From Halomonas qaidamensis (GTDB taxonomy: Bacteria > Pseudomonadota > Gammaproteobacteria > Pseudomonadales > Halomonadaceae): DNA of 64,000 bases. The stretch's first letter is position 1, and each line of letters opens with the position of its first letter. Position numbers and translations under genes: made by a program. The stretch spans positions 3,708,458-3,772,457 of the forward strand of contig NZ_CP080627.1 of the NCBI RefSeq assembly GCF_025917315.1, in the 5' to 3' direction. Below, in pieces: positions 1 to 10,081 of the stretch. Below the pieces are notes generated by a model, which saw nothing but the letters and a program-made list of their open reading frames with translations, had not been told where the DNA came from and did not search any database.

Positions 1-1554
1 TTCTTTAAGAGCTTTAGCAAATACGCTTTCATCGAGTTCTTCCAGGCTGGTCTCAAAGGGGGCGAGTGCTTTGTTCAATAAACGCCGCCCTAACGTAATC
101 GCTTCAGCCTGCTGCTGGTGTTTTAAAGCATGGCGTATCGCAGAACGCGCTTTAGCCGTGGTAACAAAATTAAGCCACGCTACGTTAGGCCGCGCTCCAG
201 GAGCGGTGATAATTTCCAGCGTTTGACCACTTTCAAGACGCGTAGACAGCGGTGCCAAGTGGCGATCAATACGGCAAGCAATACAGTTGTTACCAATATC
301 AGTGTGTACGCTGTAGGCGAAGTCAATCACCGTTGCGCCCTGAGGAAGCTCCATAATGTCGCCTTTGGGGGTAAACACGTAGATATCATCTGGAAACAAG
401 TCGTTTTTGACGTGTTCGATAAACTCTAGCGAGTCCCCTGCATGGCGCTGCATTTCCAGCAGCCCTTTTACCCAAGCCCGAGCGCGGGCATGGCTGCCTT
501 CAGCAATAGGATGGGTAGTTTGCCCGGCTTTATAGAGCCAGTGGGCAGCGATGCCATTATTAGCCATCGCCTCCATTTCTCGGGTGCGAATTTGCACTTC
601 AATGGGCATTCCACCCTGACCAAACAGCGTGGTGTGAAGACTTTGGTAGCCATTGGCTTTTGGGATGGCAATGTAATCTTTAAAGCGCCCTGGCACAGGC
701 TTATAGAGATTATGCACTACCCCCAGGATGCGATAGCAGCTAGCGACATCTTCGGTAATAATGCGAAAACCAAAGACATCCATGATTTCCGCAAACGGCT
801 TACGCTGATCACGCATCTTCTTATAAATCGACAGCAGATGCTTCTGCCGACCGATCACAGTACCTTTCAGCCCTTCGTCGTCCAAACTTTGCTGCAGCGA
901 TGACTGAATTTCTCGCATCGCACTACGCCGATTACCCCGGGCGCTAGCCACCGCGCGTTTAATGCGCTCAGCGCGCATAGGATGAATCGCCTGGAAAGAG
1001 AGATCTTCCAGCTCAACACGAATCGTATTGATGCCTAAACGCCCCGCAATACGGGCATAAATTTCCAGCGTTTCCCGAGCTATACGGCGCTTTTTATCTG
1101 GCCGTAAGGCACCCAGCGTGCGCATGTTATGTAGACGGTCGGCTAATTTTACAATAATGACGCGGATATCCCGCGACATTGCCAACACCATCTTCTGGAA
1201 ATTTTCCGCCTGAGCGACAGCTTTGTCTTCAAAGGTGATCTGGGTCAGTTTGGAAACACCATCGACTAGTTCGGCAACAGGCTTACTAAATTGCGCAGAT
1301 AACGCCTTTTTGGAGACACCCGTATCTTCAATGACATCATGCAGCATGGCAGCCATCAAACTTTGATGATCCATGTGCATGTTGGCCAAGATATTGGCGA
1401 CCGCTAGCGGATGGGTAACATAAGGTTCGCCCGAGCGGCGGCGCTGGCCGTCATGGGCTTGCTCGGCATAATAAAAGGCGCGTTTGACCTGTTGAATCTC
1501 ATCCGGAGGTAAATAGCCGCCGAGTCGATCGGCCAGGTCATCAATGGTGAACAT
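1..1554 (-). CDS. spoT: Bifunctional (p)ppGpp synthetase/hydrolase SpoT (3' part outside window)
   Basis: Makes and degrades the stringent-response alarmone (p)ppGpp in the cytosol. The first 518 codons are present and the C-terminus, including any ACT domain, lies beyond the left edge. Visible parts in order: an N-terminal HD hydrolase domain with THP (His48) and HDVIED (His72-Asp73), a RelA/SpoT synthetase domain containing RFKDYIAIPK and GYQSLH, and a TGS domain starting near DDIYVFTPKG (about residue 385). The ATG at 1554-1552 opens MFTIDDLADRL. The order gmk-rpoZ-spoT on one strand is the usual gammaproteobacterial arrangement and suggests co-transcription. The intact HD motif favours SpoT over RelA, whose HD domain is normally degenerate. 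Confidence 0.95.
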   Translation of the reverse strand, partial: MFTIDDLADRLGGYLPPDEIQQVKRAFYYAEQAHDGQRRRSGEPYVTHPLAVANILANMHMDHQSLMAAMLHDVIEDTGVSKKALSAQFSKPVAELVDGVSKLTQITFEDKAVAQAENFQKMVLAMSRDIRVIIVKLADRLHNMRTLGALRPDKKRRIARETLEIYARIAGRLGINTIRVELEDLSFQAIHPMRAERIKRAVASARGNRRSAMREIQSSLQQSLDDEGLKGTVIGRQKHLLSIYKKMRDQRKPFAEIMDVFGFRIITEDVASCYRILGVVHNLYKPVPGRFKDYIAIPKANGYQSLHTTLFGQGGMPIEVQIRTREMEAMANNGIAAHWLYKAGQTTHPIAEGSHARARAWVKGLLEMQRHAGDSLEFIEHVKNDLFPDDIYVFTPKGDIMELPQGATVIDFAYSVHTDIGNNCIACRIDRHLAPLSTRLESGQTLEIITAPGARPNVAWLNFVTTAKARSAIRHALKHQQQAEAITLGRRLLNKALAPFETSLEELDESVFAKALKE

Positions 1555-1598
1555 TTACCGCGCCCCTAGTCGCTTCTAAGTCCAGTCTCTAGTAAACC

Positions 1599-1859
1599 TT
1601 AGTCGTCGATATGTGTGGTAGGTGTCATCGCGGGACGAACACGTACCGGGGCTTCCACTGGCTCATCCAGCACAGTGTGATTTACAAGGCCAGCAGCAAT
1701 CTCGCGCAGCGCCATAACAGTAGGCTTGTCGTTTTCCCAGGGCAGTTGTGCTTCACGGGAGCCACGCGCAAGCTGACGCGCGCGCTGGGTGGAAATCATC
1801 ACCAGCTTGAAGCGGTTCTCAACATTTTCCAGACAATCTTCAACGGTTACGCGAGCCAT
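1599..1859 (-). CDS. rpoZ: DNA-directed RNA polymerase omega subunit
   Basis: Small subunit that helps assemble and stabilise RNA polymerase through beta prime, and contributes to ppGpp binding in proteobacteria. The 86-residue product begins [20 protein letters not shown], the typical omega start, and keeps the RARQLARG segment of helix 2. An upstream in-frame extension to 1997 is rejected: the ATG at 1859 has an AGGAAG ribosome-binding site six bases ahead, and the extension would overlap the end of gmk. It lies between gmk and spoT on the same strand. Confidence 0.95.
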   Translation of the reverse strand: MARVTVEDCLENVENRFKLVMISTQRARQLARGSREAQLPWENDKPTVMALREIAAGLVNHTVLDEPVEAPVRVRPAMTPTTHIDD

Positions 1860-1882
1860 GGGGGTCTTCCTGTAATGACAAC

Positions 1883-1920
1883 GCTGGGCCAGCGTTGTGG
1901 GGAAACGCCACTGGCCCAGC
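1883..1920. repeat. 10-bp inverted repeat in the gmk-rpoZ gap
   Basis: GCTGGGCCAG at 1883-1892 pairs exactly with CTGGCCCAGC at 1911-1920 around an 18-base loop. On the minus strand the T-run lies before the stem rather than after it, so it is not a canonical terminator of gmk. It may be a processing or stability hairpin at the 5' side of the rpoZ message. Confidence 0.6.
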
Positions 1921-1947
1921 AAAAAAGTGGTAATGGAACCTGCTAGA

Positions 1948-2595
<648 letters not shown>

Positions 2596-2787
2596 TTAGC
2601 AAAAGATAGATAGCGAAATGATAGTCAGCGGAAAATCGTTAGCGAAGATAAACAGGGCAACGGTAAGGCGTTGTCTTGTTTATCAAGTACTGCTCATCAA
2701 GTACTGTGCGTGCATAAAGTATGCGCGCAGTATCGCACACCTATGCTATGGACTGTAGCGTTTCAGCGCAGTCACAAGGAGGTCATC

Positions 2788-3483
2788 ATGCGCAGTACCC
2801 TCGTTATTTTATGCTTTATTGCCTTGGGGGTAGCGCTCCAAAAAGGACTGATTGAGATACCCCGCCATTGGGCGCCCTGGGCGCCGCTCTATATTGATGA
2901 TCCTATAACGCCCATCACCCAGCTAAAGCTCAAACGTCTAAACGATGACCCAAAAGCCTGCTTAGCGGCCCTAGACACCGCACCAACAAACGAGCTTCGA
3001 TACACACCATTAGCCGATTACTCCCCAACCGCTAGTTGTCCACTCACAAATGTCGTACGTGTGCAGTCAAGCACCGTTCGCTTCAACCAAAGCTTTGTCG
3101 CCACCTGCCCGCTGGCACTGGCCTGGGTAATGTACGAGCGCCACGCGCTGCAACCCGCCGCCCAGGAGATCATGGGCAGCCAAGTGGCCCAGGTTAATCA
3201 CGTCGGCAGCTTTGCCTGCCGTAATGTTTACGGCCGCGAAACTGGCAGACGCAGTGAACACGCCACCGCGGAAGCGTTGGATGTGGTCGGATTTCAGTTT
3301 GAAAACGGCCAGCGCATTACGCTAATTAATCACTGGGATGATGACGGTGAAGCGGGGGAGTTCTTAAGAGCAGCAAGGGACGGTGCCTGCGACACCTTTG
3401 GCAATGTGCTAGGGCCAGACTACAACGCCGCACATGCTGACCATTTTCACTTAGGCATGCGCGGCTTCAGGCTATGTCGCTAA
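2788..3483 (+). CDS. Extensin-like family protein, probably exported
   Basis: The 231-residue product has an N-terminal hydrophobic segment (residues 2-17) that could be a signal peptide or anchor, then a domain matching the bacterial extensin-like C-terminal family: paired cysteines (TSCPL, TCPLAL, FACRN, GACDTFG) and the ending HADHFHLGMRGFRLC. The start at 2788 is chosen over an upstream in-frame ATG because AAGGAGG stands seven bases before it and the secretion signal then begins immediately. His158-x6-Asp165 (EHATAEALD) and DHFH (218-221) resemble the zinc-ligand pattern of LAS/M15 peptidases, so a cell-wall peptidase-like role is possible; that is inference. Its biological role is not established. 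Confidence 0.8.
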   Translation: MRSTLVILCFIALGVALQKGLIEIPRHWAPWAPLYIDDPITPITQLKLKRLNDDPKACLAALDTAPTNELRYTPLADYSPTASCPLTNVVRVQSSTVRFNQSFVATCPLALAWVMYERHALQPAAQEIMGSQVAQVNHVGSFACRNVYGRETGRRSEHATAEALDVVGFQFENGQRITLINHWDDDGEAGEFLRAARDGACDTFGNVLGPDYNAAHADHFHLGMRGFRLCR

Positions 3484-3506
3484 CTCGCGGGGTTGGTTAA
3501 GGCCAA

Positions 3507-3758
3507 TCAGTCTAGGCTAATATCGTCTTCGTCCGTCGCGGCCCCTGTCGCAGCACCTGCACCTGCGCCAACCGCCGCGCCTTGCGTAACGTCGCCACCC
3601 GTAGCAGCGGCAGCACCAGCCCCAACAGCAGCGCCTACCCCTGCGCCACTGGCTGTCCGCTCGCCCGTAGTGGAACCACAGCCTGCTAAGACCAAGGTTA
3701 CTGCGGTAATAGCACTCAACGTTAACAAACGCGGCATCTTGATTAATCGGGTATGCAT
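3507..3758 (-). CDS. Small glycine-zipper lipoprotein
   Basis: An 83-residue protein with a lipoprotein signal peptide ending in the lipobox LAGC, then almost entirely Gly/Ala zipper (GAGVGAAVGAGAAAA, VGAGAGAATG) and an acidic tail DEDDISLD. Glycine zippers of this kind span or pack against the outer membrane in the SlyB/Pcp type of lipoprotein, but this one is much shorter and lacks their C-terminal domain. The ATG at 3758 has a GGAGGTGA ribosome-binding site. It stands alone between convergent and divergent neighbours. Its role is unknown. Confidence 0.8.
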   Translation of the reverse strand: MHTRLIKMPRLLTLSAITAVTLVLAGCGSTTGERTASGAGVGAAVGAGAAAATGGDVTQGAAVGAGAGAATGAATDEDDISLD

Positions 3759-3850
3759 AGGTCACCTCCATATGGATTGCACCTAGTCACCCTAGATAAA
3801 AGTTACAGTTTTTGTCAATTTAGCGGCAGCCGCCCACGCTTACTCACCGC

Positions 3851-5050
3851 TTATTGGTAATGCTTAGCCGCTCTAAAAGTACGCTTTTCAAGCCAGCTCC
3901 CCCAAGCAAAAATCACTAGCCCACAGAGTGCTAACCCGGTACCGACTAACCCCGTGCTTGACCAGCTGAAACCTGCGCTAATCACTAAACCCGCTAACCA
4001 CGCTCCTAACGCATTTGCCCCATTAAAAGCAGCATGGTTAAGTGAAGCCGCCATCGTTTGGGCATCTTCTGCTACATCCATTAAACGGGTTTGCAGCGCA
4101 GGTGCTAACGCCATGCTAGTGCCTACCAACCCCACAAATAACAGACCTGTCCAAACATTATTGGCAGCGAAATAAAACAACCCCTGAATCACTGCGCACC
4201 ACACCAAGGTAGCGGGAATCGCGCGCATTAGGTTTTTATCCGCTGCGCGGCCACCAATTAAATTGCCAGCAATAGAGCCAAGGCCAAAAATCACTAACAC
4301 CATCGGCCCTAGCGCTTCACTCATACCCGCTTGCTGAGTAAGTGTGGGCATCACATAACTAAAAATCGAGAACATGCCGCCACAGCCAATACAGGCAATG
4401 GCCACCGTTACCAGCACCCGCTGTTTTATCAATGCCGACAACTCGCGTAACGGGCTTGCTAACGCATCGAATGGCTGTACAGGCACCCACAGGCGAATCA
4501 ACAGCGCCGTCAGCAATGCAATAACACCTACCGCTGCGAAGGCAATTTGCCAGCCAAATAGATTGCCTGTCCATGTGCCTAACGGCGCGCCAATCAAAAT
4601 CGCCAATGTTAAGCCCATCATTACCCGTGAAATAGCCCGCGCCCGCTGATCAACCGGCACTGCGCCAGCCGCTACTAAAGCGGCTACACCAAAGTAAGCA
4701 CCATGGGGCAACCCAGCGATAAAGCGCAGCCCAACAAATGACCAAAACCCTGGAGCCATTGCACTGGCGATATTACCAACCGCAAATACCAACATCAGCA
4801 CAATGAGCAATGCACGCTTAGGTACACGCGCTGCAAAGGCAGATATCAGTGGCGCGCCTACCACCACTCCAAGGGCATAACTGCTGATGGCGTAGCCCAC
4901 CTGGGGCACCGTGACGGCGAGATCTTCCGCGACACGGTTCATTAATCCCATAATGACGAATTCGCTGGTGCCAATTCCAAACCCGCCTAACGCCAACACA
5001 ACTTCTGCCAATCGCGGGTTACGTGCCAATCCCGATGACGACGCCTGCAT
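3851..5050 (-). CDS. MFS transporter, DHA1 drug/sugar-efflux type (AraJ/YdhP-like)
   Basis: A 399-residue inner-membrane protein with about twelve hydrophobic segments. The first helix carries GIGTSEFVIMGLM, characteristic of the AraJ/YdhP/NepI branch of DHA1 exporters, and the second half starts near residue 205. An in-frame GTG at 5074 would add eight residues, but the ATG at 5050 has GGGGAG at good spacing and is preferred. The substrate cannot be read from sequence; relatives export arabinose analogues, purine nucleosides or drugs using the proton gradient. It is divergent from the AlkA-like gene, with an inverted repeat between them. Confidence 0.85.
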   Translation of the reverse strand: MQASSSGLARNPRLAEVVLALGGFGIGTSEFVIMGLMNRVAEDLAVTVPQVGYAISSYALGVVVGAPLISAFAARVPKRALLIVLMLVFAVGNIASAMAPGFWSFVGLRFIAGLPHGAYFGVAALVAAGAVPVDQRARAISRVMMGLTLAILIGAPLGTWTGNLFGWQIAFAAVGVIALLTALLIRLWVPVQPFDALASPLRELSALIKQRVLVTVAIACIGCGGMFSIFSYVMPTLTQQAGMSEALGPMVLVIFGLGSIAGNLIGGRAADKNLMRAIPATLVWCAVIQGLFYFAANNVWTGLLFVGLVGTSMALAPALQTRLMDVAEDAQTMAASLNHAAFNGANALGAWLAGLVISAGFSWSSTGLVGTGLALCGLVIFAWGSWLEKRTFRAAKHYQ

Positions 5051-5184
5051 ACTTTTCTCCCCAGGCGCACTCACACCTGCTTAACAAAACGGTCTTGTAT
5101 AGCGACAAATGATCGCAGGATTAGACAAAAGTAGAAATATGCGACACTAAAAAAGTTAGCGGGCGAATAAGGTAATTCCTGTAG

Positions 5185-5225
5185 GTTAAAACACTAATGA
5201 CCTAGTTTTGTTAGTGTGTTTTAAC
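5185..5225. repeat. Inverted repeat, possible operator upstream of the AlkA-like gene
   Basis: GTTAAAACACTAA (5185-5197) faces TTAGTGTGTTTTAAC (5211-5225): the arms are complementary apart from a two-base TG insertion. The repeat ends 22 bases before the ATG of the glycosylase gene and lies in the divergent promoter space shared with the MFS gene, a plausible regulator site. No regulator gene is adjacent. Confidence 0.5.
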
Positions 5226-5247
5226 TTTATAGACAGGCAGGTTATTC

Positions 5248-5859
5248 ATGACACTAGAAACTATCGAGCTCGCCATGGAGGCACTGGCTAAGGCCGACCC
5301 CGATATTGCCCGAGCTTACCCGCTCGTTGGCGCACCCGCACCGCGCCAGCGCGACCAAGGCTTCGCAACGTTTTTTAGCACGATTGTTAGCCAGCAGATT
5401 TCAACGGGAGCAGCCCGCGCCATTATGGGCCGTGTGACTTCATTGCTACCTGAATTGCACGCGAAAGCAGTCATGGACGTTGAAGACCAAGCGCTACGTG
5501 ATGCAGGGCTTTCCTGGCGCAAAGTTGAGTATGCCAAAGGGCTGGCGGAGGCAGAACTTGCAGGCACGTTCAGTGCCGACGGACTGGCCATGTTGAGCGA
5601 TGACGAGGCGATTGCCGCCATCACTCAACTGCGTGGTTTTGGACGCTGGAGCGCCGAAATTTACCTGATGTTTTCGCTCCAACGCACGGATATATTTCCC
5701 GCCGACGACCTTGCTTTACGTGTAGCGCTTGGCCGTCTAAAAAAGCTGGAAGACAAACCCACGCCTAAACAGGCTCGCCAGTTAGTTGAACATTGGGCCC
5801 CCTGGCGTAGCGTGGGTTCGCTATTTTTATGGCACTACTATCGTGGAGAACCGCTTTAA
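5248..5859 (+). CDS. DNA-3-methyladenine glycosylase II family protein (AlkA-like)
   Basis: Excises alkylated bases to start base-excision repair. The 203-residue protein has the HhH-GPD fold: IVSQQIST near residue 49, the helix-hairpin-helix [15 protein letters not shown] near 130, and the catalytic aspartate in FPADDLALR. It matches the short AlkA form without the N-terminal AlkA domain. Its last four bases overlap the end of the convergent aquaporin gene. The upstream inverted repeat may regulate it. Substrate range cannot be judged from the sequence. Confidence 0.88.
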   Translation: MTLETIELAMEALAKADPDIARAYPLVGAPAPRQRDQGFATFFSTIVSQQISTGAARAIMGRVTSLLPELHAKAVMDVEDQALRDAGLSWRKVEYAKGLAEAELAGTFSADGLAMLSDDEAIAAITQLRGFGRWSAEIYLMFSLQRTDIFPADDLALRVALGRLKKLEDKPTPKQARQLVEHWAPWRSVGSLFLWHYYRGEPL

Positions 5860-6605
5860 GGAACAATCTTACCCGTCAGATCATCGTCGTGATCAGAAGA
5901 AGATGGCGGGGCTATAAGTGACACAGGCTGAGCAATAAAGCGATACGCTAATGCCCCTAACGCCGCGCCGAGCATTGGCGCTACCCAGAACAGCCACAGC
6001 TGAGCTGTCGCCCAGTCTCCTACATACAGAGCAACGCCCGTACTACGCGCTGGATTCACCGAGGTATTGGTAACCGGAATGCTAATTAGGTGAATAAGCG
6101 TTAAGCCCAAGCCAATCGCCAACGGCGCAAACCCAGCCGGAGCGCGACCGTCGGTTGCCCCCATAATGATGAAGATAAACATCATGGTCATTACGACTTC
6201 CGTTAGTAACGCCGCCGTCATGCTATAACCGCCGGGTGAATGCTCTCCATACCCATTGGAGGCAAACCCAGCAGTCACATCAAACCCTGCTTGGCCACTC
6301 GCAATGAGATACAGCACGCCACCGGCAACAATAGCACCTATTACTTGCGCACCAATGTAGTAAGGCAACTCTTTAGCAGGGAAGCGCCCTCCCACCCAAA
6401 GTCCTACCGATACCGCAGGATTTAAATGGCATCCTGAAATATGCCCAATCGCATACGCCATCGTAACAACCGTCAAACCAAATGCCAGCGACACCCCTAA
6501 TAGGCCAATACCTACGTCTGGAAAAGCCGCTGCTAACACCGCACTGCCACAACCACCCAATACTAACCAAAACGTACCGATTAACTCCGCTGCGTACTTT
6601 TTCAT
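5856..6605 (-). CDS. aqpZ: Aquaporin Z
   Basis: Inner-membrane water channel. The 249-residue protein has six hydrophobic helices and both NPA motifs: [11 protein letters not shown] (about residue 62) and [12 protein letters not shown] (about 193). The Arg after the second NPA and the cytosolic segment before it match AqpZ rather than GlpF. A hydrophilic tail of about 20 residues (SSSDHDDD) extends beyond the usual AqpZ end. Water permeability under osmotic shifts would suit a halophile. The gene ends four bases inside the convergent glycosylase gene and has a long A+T-rich upstream region. Confidence 0.93.
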   Translation of the reverse strand: MKKYAAELIGTFWLVLGGCGSAVLAAAFPDVGIGLLGVSLAFGLTVVTMAYAIGHISGCHLNPAVSVGLWVGGRFPAKELPYYIGAQVIGAIVAGGVLYLIASGQAGFDVTAGFASNGYGEHSPGGYSMTAALLTEVVMTMMFIFIIMGATDGRAPAGFAPLAIGLGLTLIHLISIPVTNTSVNPARSTGVALYVGDWATAQLWLFWVAPMLGAALGALAYRFIAQPVSLIAPPSSSDHDDDLTGKIVP

Positions 6606-7010
6606 ATCACTACTCCTCTAATGACCAAGTACCATTGGGAATACCACGCCACCTAATTAAGCACCCATAAGGTCACCCATTAGTATGTACGCAGTAATGC
6701 GCGCACTCAGTGCACGACACTTTTTAATTAGTGAAAAGTAAGAAATTAGCTTTTAACACTAACCGCATTGTTAAAATTTATTATAGCGAATTAGCGAAGA
6801 AACTCATTTAACTAATCACCCACAATAAAAGCGAGATTTATATAACAGCCTTTAAAACCAGGCAACAAAATATTACCAATGCATTTAAAATAAACAATAA
6901 GAAACAATATATCAGCAATAAAAATTATGAAACACATTGAAATGCTAAAAAGTGTTTCTTTAGCATCGTTTTTTAATTAACTAATATGAGCCATCAAAGA
7001 AGCGTTATCA
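6606..7010. other. A+T-rich intergenic region upstream of aqpZ
   Basis: About 400 bases without a supportable gene, clearly richer in A+T than the surroundings, especially 6720-6980. It separates the 5' end of aqpZ from the 3' end of the histidine phosphatase gene, both on the minus strand, so it presumably holds the aqpZ promoter. I could not pick a convincing -35/-10 pair, tRNA or small ORF. Confidence 0.6.
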
Positions 7011-7580
7011 CTACTTATCGTTTAATCGGCCCACCACCTGAAACGAATCGCCCGTTGGGCGCACAACGATCATTTCGCCTGAGCTCACTCCGCCGCCTGT
7101 GAGCGCCGTAATATTGACCTGATGAGTCACCAACAACAAATTGCCTGGACCCTGCCAAGCAGCAATGTGCTCACGCGCCGCCTGCGTGCGATCATCTCGC
7201 TCACTGCGCTGGCGAAAAAACGAATCAAGCCAGGGGGTTGATTCCACGCGGCCCAACGCCATTAGCTCAGCGGTTTCCAGTGCCCGACACCAACGAGACG
7301 AATACACCAAGGCAATAGGCACATCCCGGTCACGAAATGAACGACCAATTGCCTCAGCCTGAGCGCGCCCCTGGGCTGAAAGGTTACGCTGGGTGTCGCA
7401 CTGAGAAAGCTCAAACCCAGCCGGGTCACCAATGCCAGGGGCCAGTGCGTGACGCATCAAAATCACCAGCCCTCCCTCTTGCAGCGCCTGCCAGGTGGTT
7501 TCGTTTGCGTAAGCATTGCTAGGCGGTATGCCGAGAATGCCGACGAGAAGCGTGCAAAAGAGAGTTCTTAAAATAGGCAT
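7011..7580 (-). CDS. Exported histidine phosphatase family protein (SixA/PGM-like)
   Basis: A 189-residue protein with an N-terminal signal peptide (about residues 1-26, cleavage near NAYA) and a histidine phosphatase core. The phosphoryl-acceptor motif is LMRHA (Arg43-His44), there is SSRWCRALETA in the middle, and VTHQVN supplies the second histidine near residue 153. The periplasmic location rules out a glycolytic mutase; the substrate may be a sugar phosphate or lipid phosphate, unknown. It lies alone between aqpZ and the PPK2 gene. Confidence 0.82.
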   Translation of the reverse strand: MPILRTLFCTLLVGILGIPPSNAYANETTWQALQEGGLVILMRHALAPGIGDPAGFELSQCDTQRNLSAQGRAQAEAIGRSFRDRDVPIALVYSSRWCRALETAELMALGRVESTPWLDSFFRQRSERDDRTQAAREHIAAWQGPGNLLLVTHQVNITALTGGGVSSGEMIVVRPTGDSFQVVGRLNDK

Positions 7581-7698
7581 AGTGAGGCATCCTCAGTCGA
7601 TGGTGACCAGCAGGCAGCGATGCCTTACGTTTCAGTCTCAATTAATACGGCCAACGTTTAACCGTTATTGTTAGCGGCAGAGCTAGGTGGCTTAATCG

Positions 7699-8781
7699 CT
7701 AACCATTAGCAAACTCTGCACGGCCTACCACCAACGGATCAGTAGCCCCAATATTATTAATATCTTTACCTTCGTAGTTGAACGCGTTCAACACATAGCG
7801 CATAGCATTTAGGCGTGCCCGCTTTTTACAGTTCGACTTAATCACCACCCAAGGACATTCTGAATGATCCGTATGGAAAAACATGGTTTCTTTGGCCTCA
7901 GTATACTCATCCCACTTTTCCAACGATGCCAAGTCAATCGGGCTAAGCTTCCAACGTTTAAGCGGATGCAGCTCACGTTCTTTAAAGCGCCGCTGCTGTT
8001 CTTCGCGACTAACCGAAAACCAGAACTTAATTAAGTGGAGGCCACTGCCTACTAAATTGCGTTCTAGTTCAGGTGCTTGACGTAAAAAGTCTTGATACTG
8101 CTTCTCAGTACAAAACCCCATCACTCGCTCTACGCCTGCTCGGTTGTACCAGGAACGATCAAACAGCACCAGTTCGCCGTGAGTTGGCAAATGTGTGATG
8201 TAACGCTGAAAATACCATTGGCCTTGCTCAGTTTCAGTGGGTTTTTCAAGCGCGACCACTCGTGATCCTCGGGGGTTTAAATGCTCCATAAAACGCTTAA
8301 TGGTGCCCCCTTTACCTGCTGCATCCCTCCCTTCAAACACAATCACGACACGCTGACCAGTTTTCTTAATCCACGACTGCAGCTTCAATAACTCTACTTG
8401 CAGGTAGTACTTTTGTTTTTCATAAGATTTGCGAGATAGACGATTTTTGTACGGATAAGCTGCTGTTCTCCAATTTTCGACCAACGCTTCGTCTTTAGAC
8501 ACTGCGCGGCCTTTATCAAACTGCTTCCAATGCGTCAGCGCTTTTTTCAGTTCGGCTACATCATCAAGTGACGCCCCATCAATAATGTCTGCCACGGCTT
8601 TTAGCGTTTCTTCATGAGACTCAGGCAGCGGGCCTTTGAGACCCAAAATATCGGCAATAGCAGCAGCTTGGGCTTCCTGTGCACCATGGGTCTTTTTCAT
8701 CACGCTAAATTCATCCACCCATGGTACTGGTGCCTTCGCCTGGGGTGACGTGTCGCTATTGGTTGTGTTTGTTTTTACCAT
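7699..8781 (-). CDS. ppk2: Polyphosphate kinase 2 family protein
   Basis: Transfers phosphate between polyphosphate and nucleotides in the cytosol. The 360-residue protein has a hydrophilic N-terminal extension of about 100 residues, then a PPK2 domain with Walker A EGRDAAGKGGT (150-160), the lid region ERELHPLKRWKLSPID and FDRSWYNRAGVERVMGF containing the Walker B aspartate. One complete PPK2 domain fits class I enzymes that make GTP/ATP from GDP/ADP. The ATG at 8781 is the only good start. It is monocistronic. Confidence 0.92.
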   Translation of the reverse strand: MVKTNTTNSDTSPQAKAPVPWVDEFSVMKKTHGAQEAQAAAIADILGLKGPLPESHEETLKAVADIIDGASLDDVAELKKALTHWKQFDKGRAVSKDEALVENWRTAAYPYKNRLSRKSYEKQKYYLQVELLKLQSWIKKTGQRVVIVFEGRDAAGKGGTIKRFMEHLNPRGSRVVALEKPTETEQGQWYFQRYITHLPTHGELVLFDRSWYNRAGVERVMGFCTEKQYQDFLRQAPELERNLVGSGLHLIKFWFSVSREEQQRRFKERELHPLKRWKLSPIDLASLEKWDEYTEAKETMFFHTDHSECPWVVIKSNCKKRARLNAMRYVLNAFNYEGKDINNIGATDPLVVGRAEFANG

Positions 8782-9059
8782 GACAGCCTCTTCCTCTTTT
8801 GCAACACGGTATTAATCGCCTTTTAAAGAGCATCGTACCGTAATACTCATTAAACAAAGCTGATACGCATCAATCACTGTTCTAATAGAACTAGAACGGA
8901 GATATCGTTTACGTTTAAACCAAAAGACTCATCGGTCTTACTGCTAACCATCGTTAGCGCTGCCACTCTGGAGAACTCACTCTACTCTTAGCCACTGGGC
9001 ATGCTTTTACATTAGAGCCCTCTTACTAAATAATGACGCCAGCCGAGCAGCTTTAAAGG
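8782..9059. other. Intergenic region between the PPK2 gene and yicC
   Basis: 278 bases on the 5' side of the minus-strand PPK2 gene and the 3' side of yicC. No ORF, tRNA or convincing terminator was found; it presumably holds the PPK2 promoter. Confidence 0.5.
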
Positions 9060-9938
9060 TTATTCAATATTCTGAATCTGCTCTCGCATCTGCTCAATCA
9101 ATACTTTTAGCTCCACCGCGCAGCGGGTGGTTTCGGCGACTACCGATTTTGACGATAGCGTGTTGGCTTCGCGGTTGAGTTCCTGCATTAGGAAATCCAG
9201 ACGGCGGCCTTTGGGGCCTTTTTGGGCTAACTGGCGGCTGACTTCTTGTACGTGCGCCGTTAGGCGATCCAACTCTTCATCTACATCGGCTTTTTGTGCC
9301 ACCAGTACCAATTCGGCTTCCAGGCGTTGCGGGTCGAGTTCGGTTTTGGCGACGTCTAAGCGTTCCAATAGTTGGGCGCGCTGGCGCTCTAAAATTTGCG
9401 GCAGCAGGCTGCGCACGGTGGCTACCTGCTCGCTTACAGCCGTTAGGCGGGTGGTGATCATCTCAGCGAGTTTTTCGCCCTCCCGGGCGCGGGCGTCGAT
9501 CAACTCGTCTAGCGCTTGGTCAAACAGCGTTTTGGCAGCGGCTTTAATGGCGTCTTGATCAAGGTGCTGGGTTTCCATAACGCCGGGCTGGTTGAGTATC
9601 GCCAGCGTGGTGGGCGGCACGGCACTGGGCACCTGTTGCTGAATAGCGGCCAGGGCATCGGCAATCTCTTTCAACCGTTGCACATTTACCGCAGGAGCTT
9701 GGTTGGTTTCCGCGGCTTCAAAACGCAGGCTACATTCGACTTTGCCTCGCGCTAGGCGTGTGCGTAGGGCATCGCGCAGCACCGGCTCTAGCTCGCGCAG
9801 GGCGTCGGGTAGGCGAAAGTGCGGCTCCAGATAGCGCTGGTTCACCGAGCGGATTTCCACCTGCAGGGTGCCAAACGGGGCGGCCTGCTCGGTGCGGGCA
9901 AAGGCGGTCATGCTGTGTACGTGGCGTGGGTTAGCCAT
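9060..9938 (-). CDS. yicC: YicC family endoribonuclease-like protein
   Basis: A 292-residue cytosolic protein matching YicC: N-terminal HSMTAFARTE, EIRSVNQRYLEPHFRLP near residues 34-50, and the C-terminal GRRLDFLMQELNREANTLSSKS with the end MREQIQNIE. E. coli YicC is reported to take part in small-RNA (RyhB) degradation. The start at 9938 is chosen because AGGAA precedes it at normal spacing and the protein then matches the family length; an in-frame ATG at 9962 lacks a ribosome-binding site. It is divergent from rph, a common pairing. Confidence 0.92.
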   Translation of the reverse strand: MANPRHVHSMTAFARTEQAAPFGTLQVEIRSVNQRYLEPHFRLPDALRELEPVLRDALRTRLARGKVECSLRFEAAETNQAPAVNVQRLKEIADALAAIQQQVPSAVPPTTLAILNQPGVMETQHLDQDAIKAAAKTLFDQALDELIDARAREGEKLAEMITTRLTAVSEQVATVRSLLPQILERQRAQLLERLDVAKTELDPQRLEAELVLVAQKADVDEELDRLTAHVQEVSRQLAQKGPKGRRLDFLMQELNREANTLSSKSVVAETTRCAVELKVLIEQMREQIQNIE

Positions 9939-10081
9939 TAAAGATTCCTGTTCATCGCGCATTTAGGTCAGTCTACCCGATCTTGTGCTGGTAGATACGT
10001 CTGCCTTGAATAGGCCCATCAACGGCGTCGCTGACGTGTACAATGGTGGGCTTTTCCACTGATAAATTGATGTGAGGTGTT

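Noticed and set aside
442..903. 153-codon plus-strand ORF inside spoT
   Set aside because: The minus strand encodes continuous SpoT sequence with conserved motifs through the whole stretch.
3493..3786. Pro/Ala-rich plus-strand ORF opposite the glycine-zipper lipoprotein
   Set aside because: It is the mirror of a Gly/Ala-rich gene with a clear lipobox and ribosome-binding site on the other strand.
5051..5074. Longer GTG start for the MFS transporter
   Set aside because: The internal ATG at 5050 has GGGGAG at good spacing; the GTG has no ribosome-binding site.
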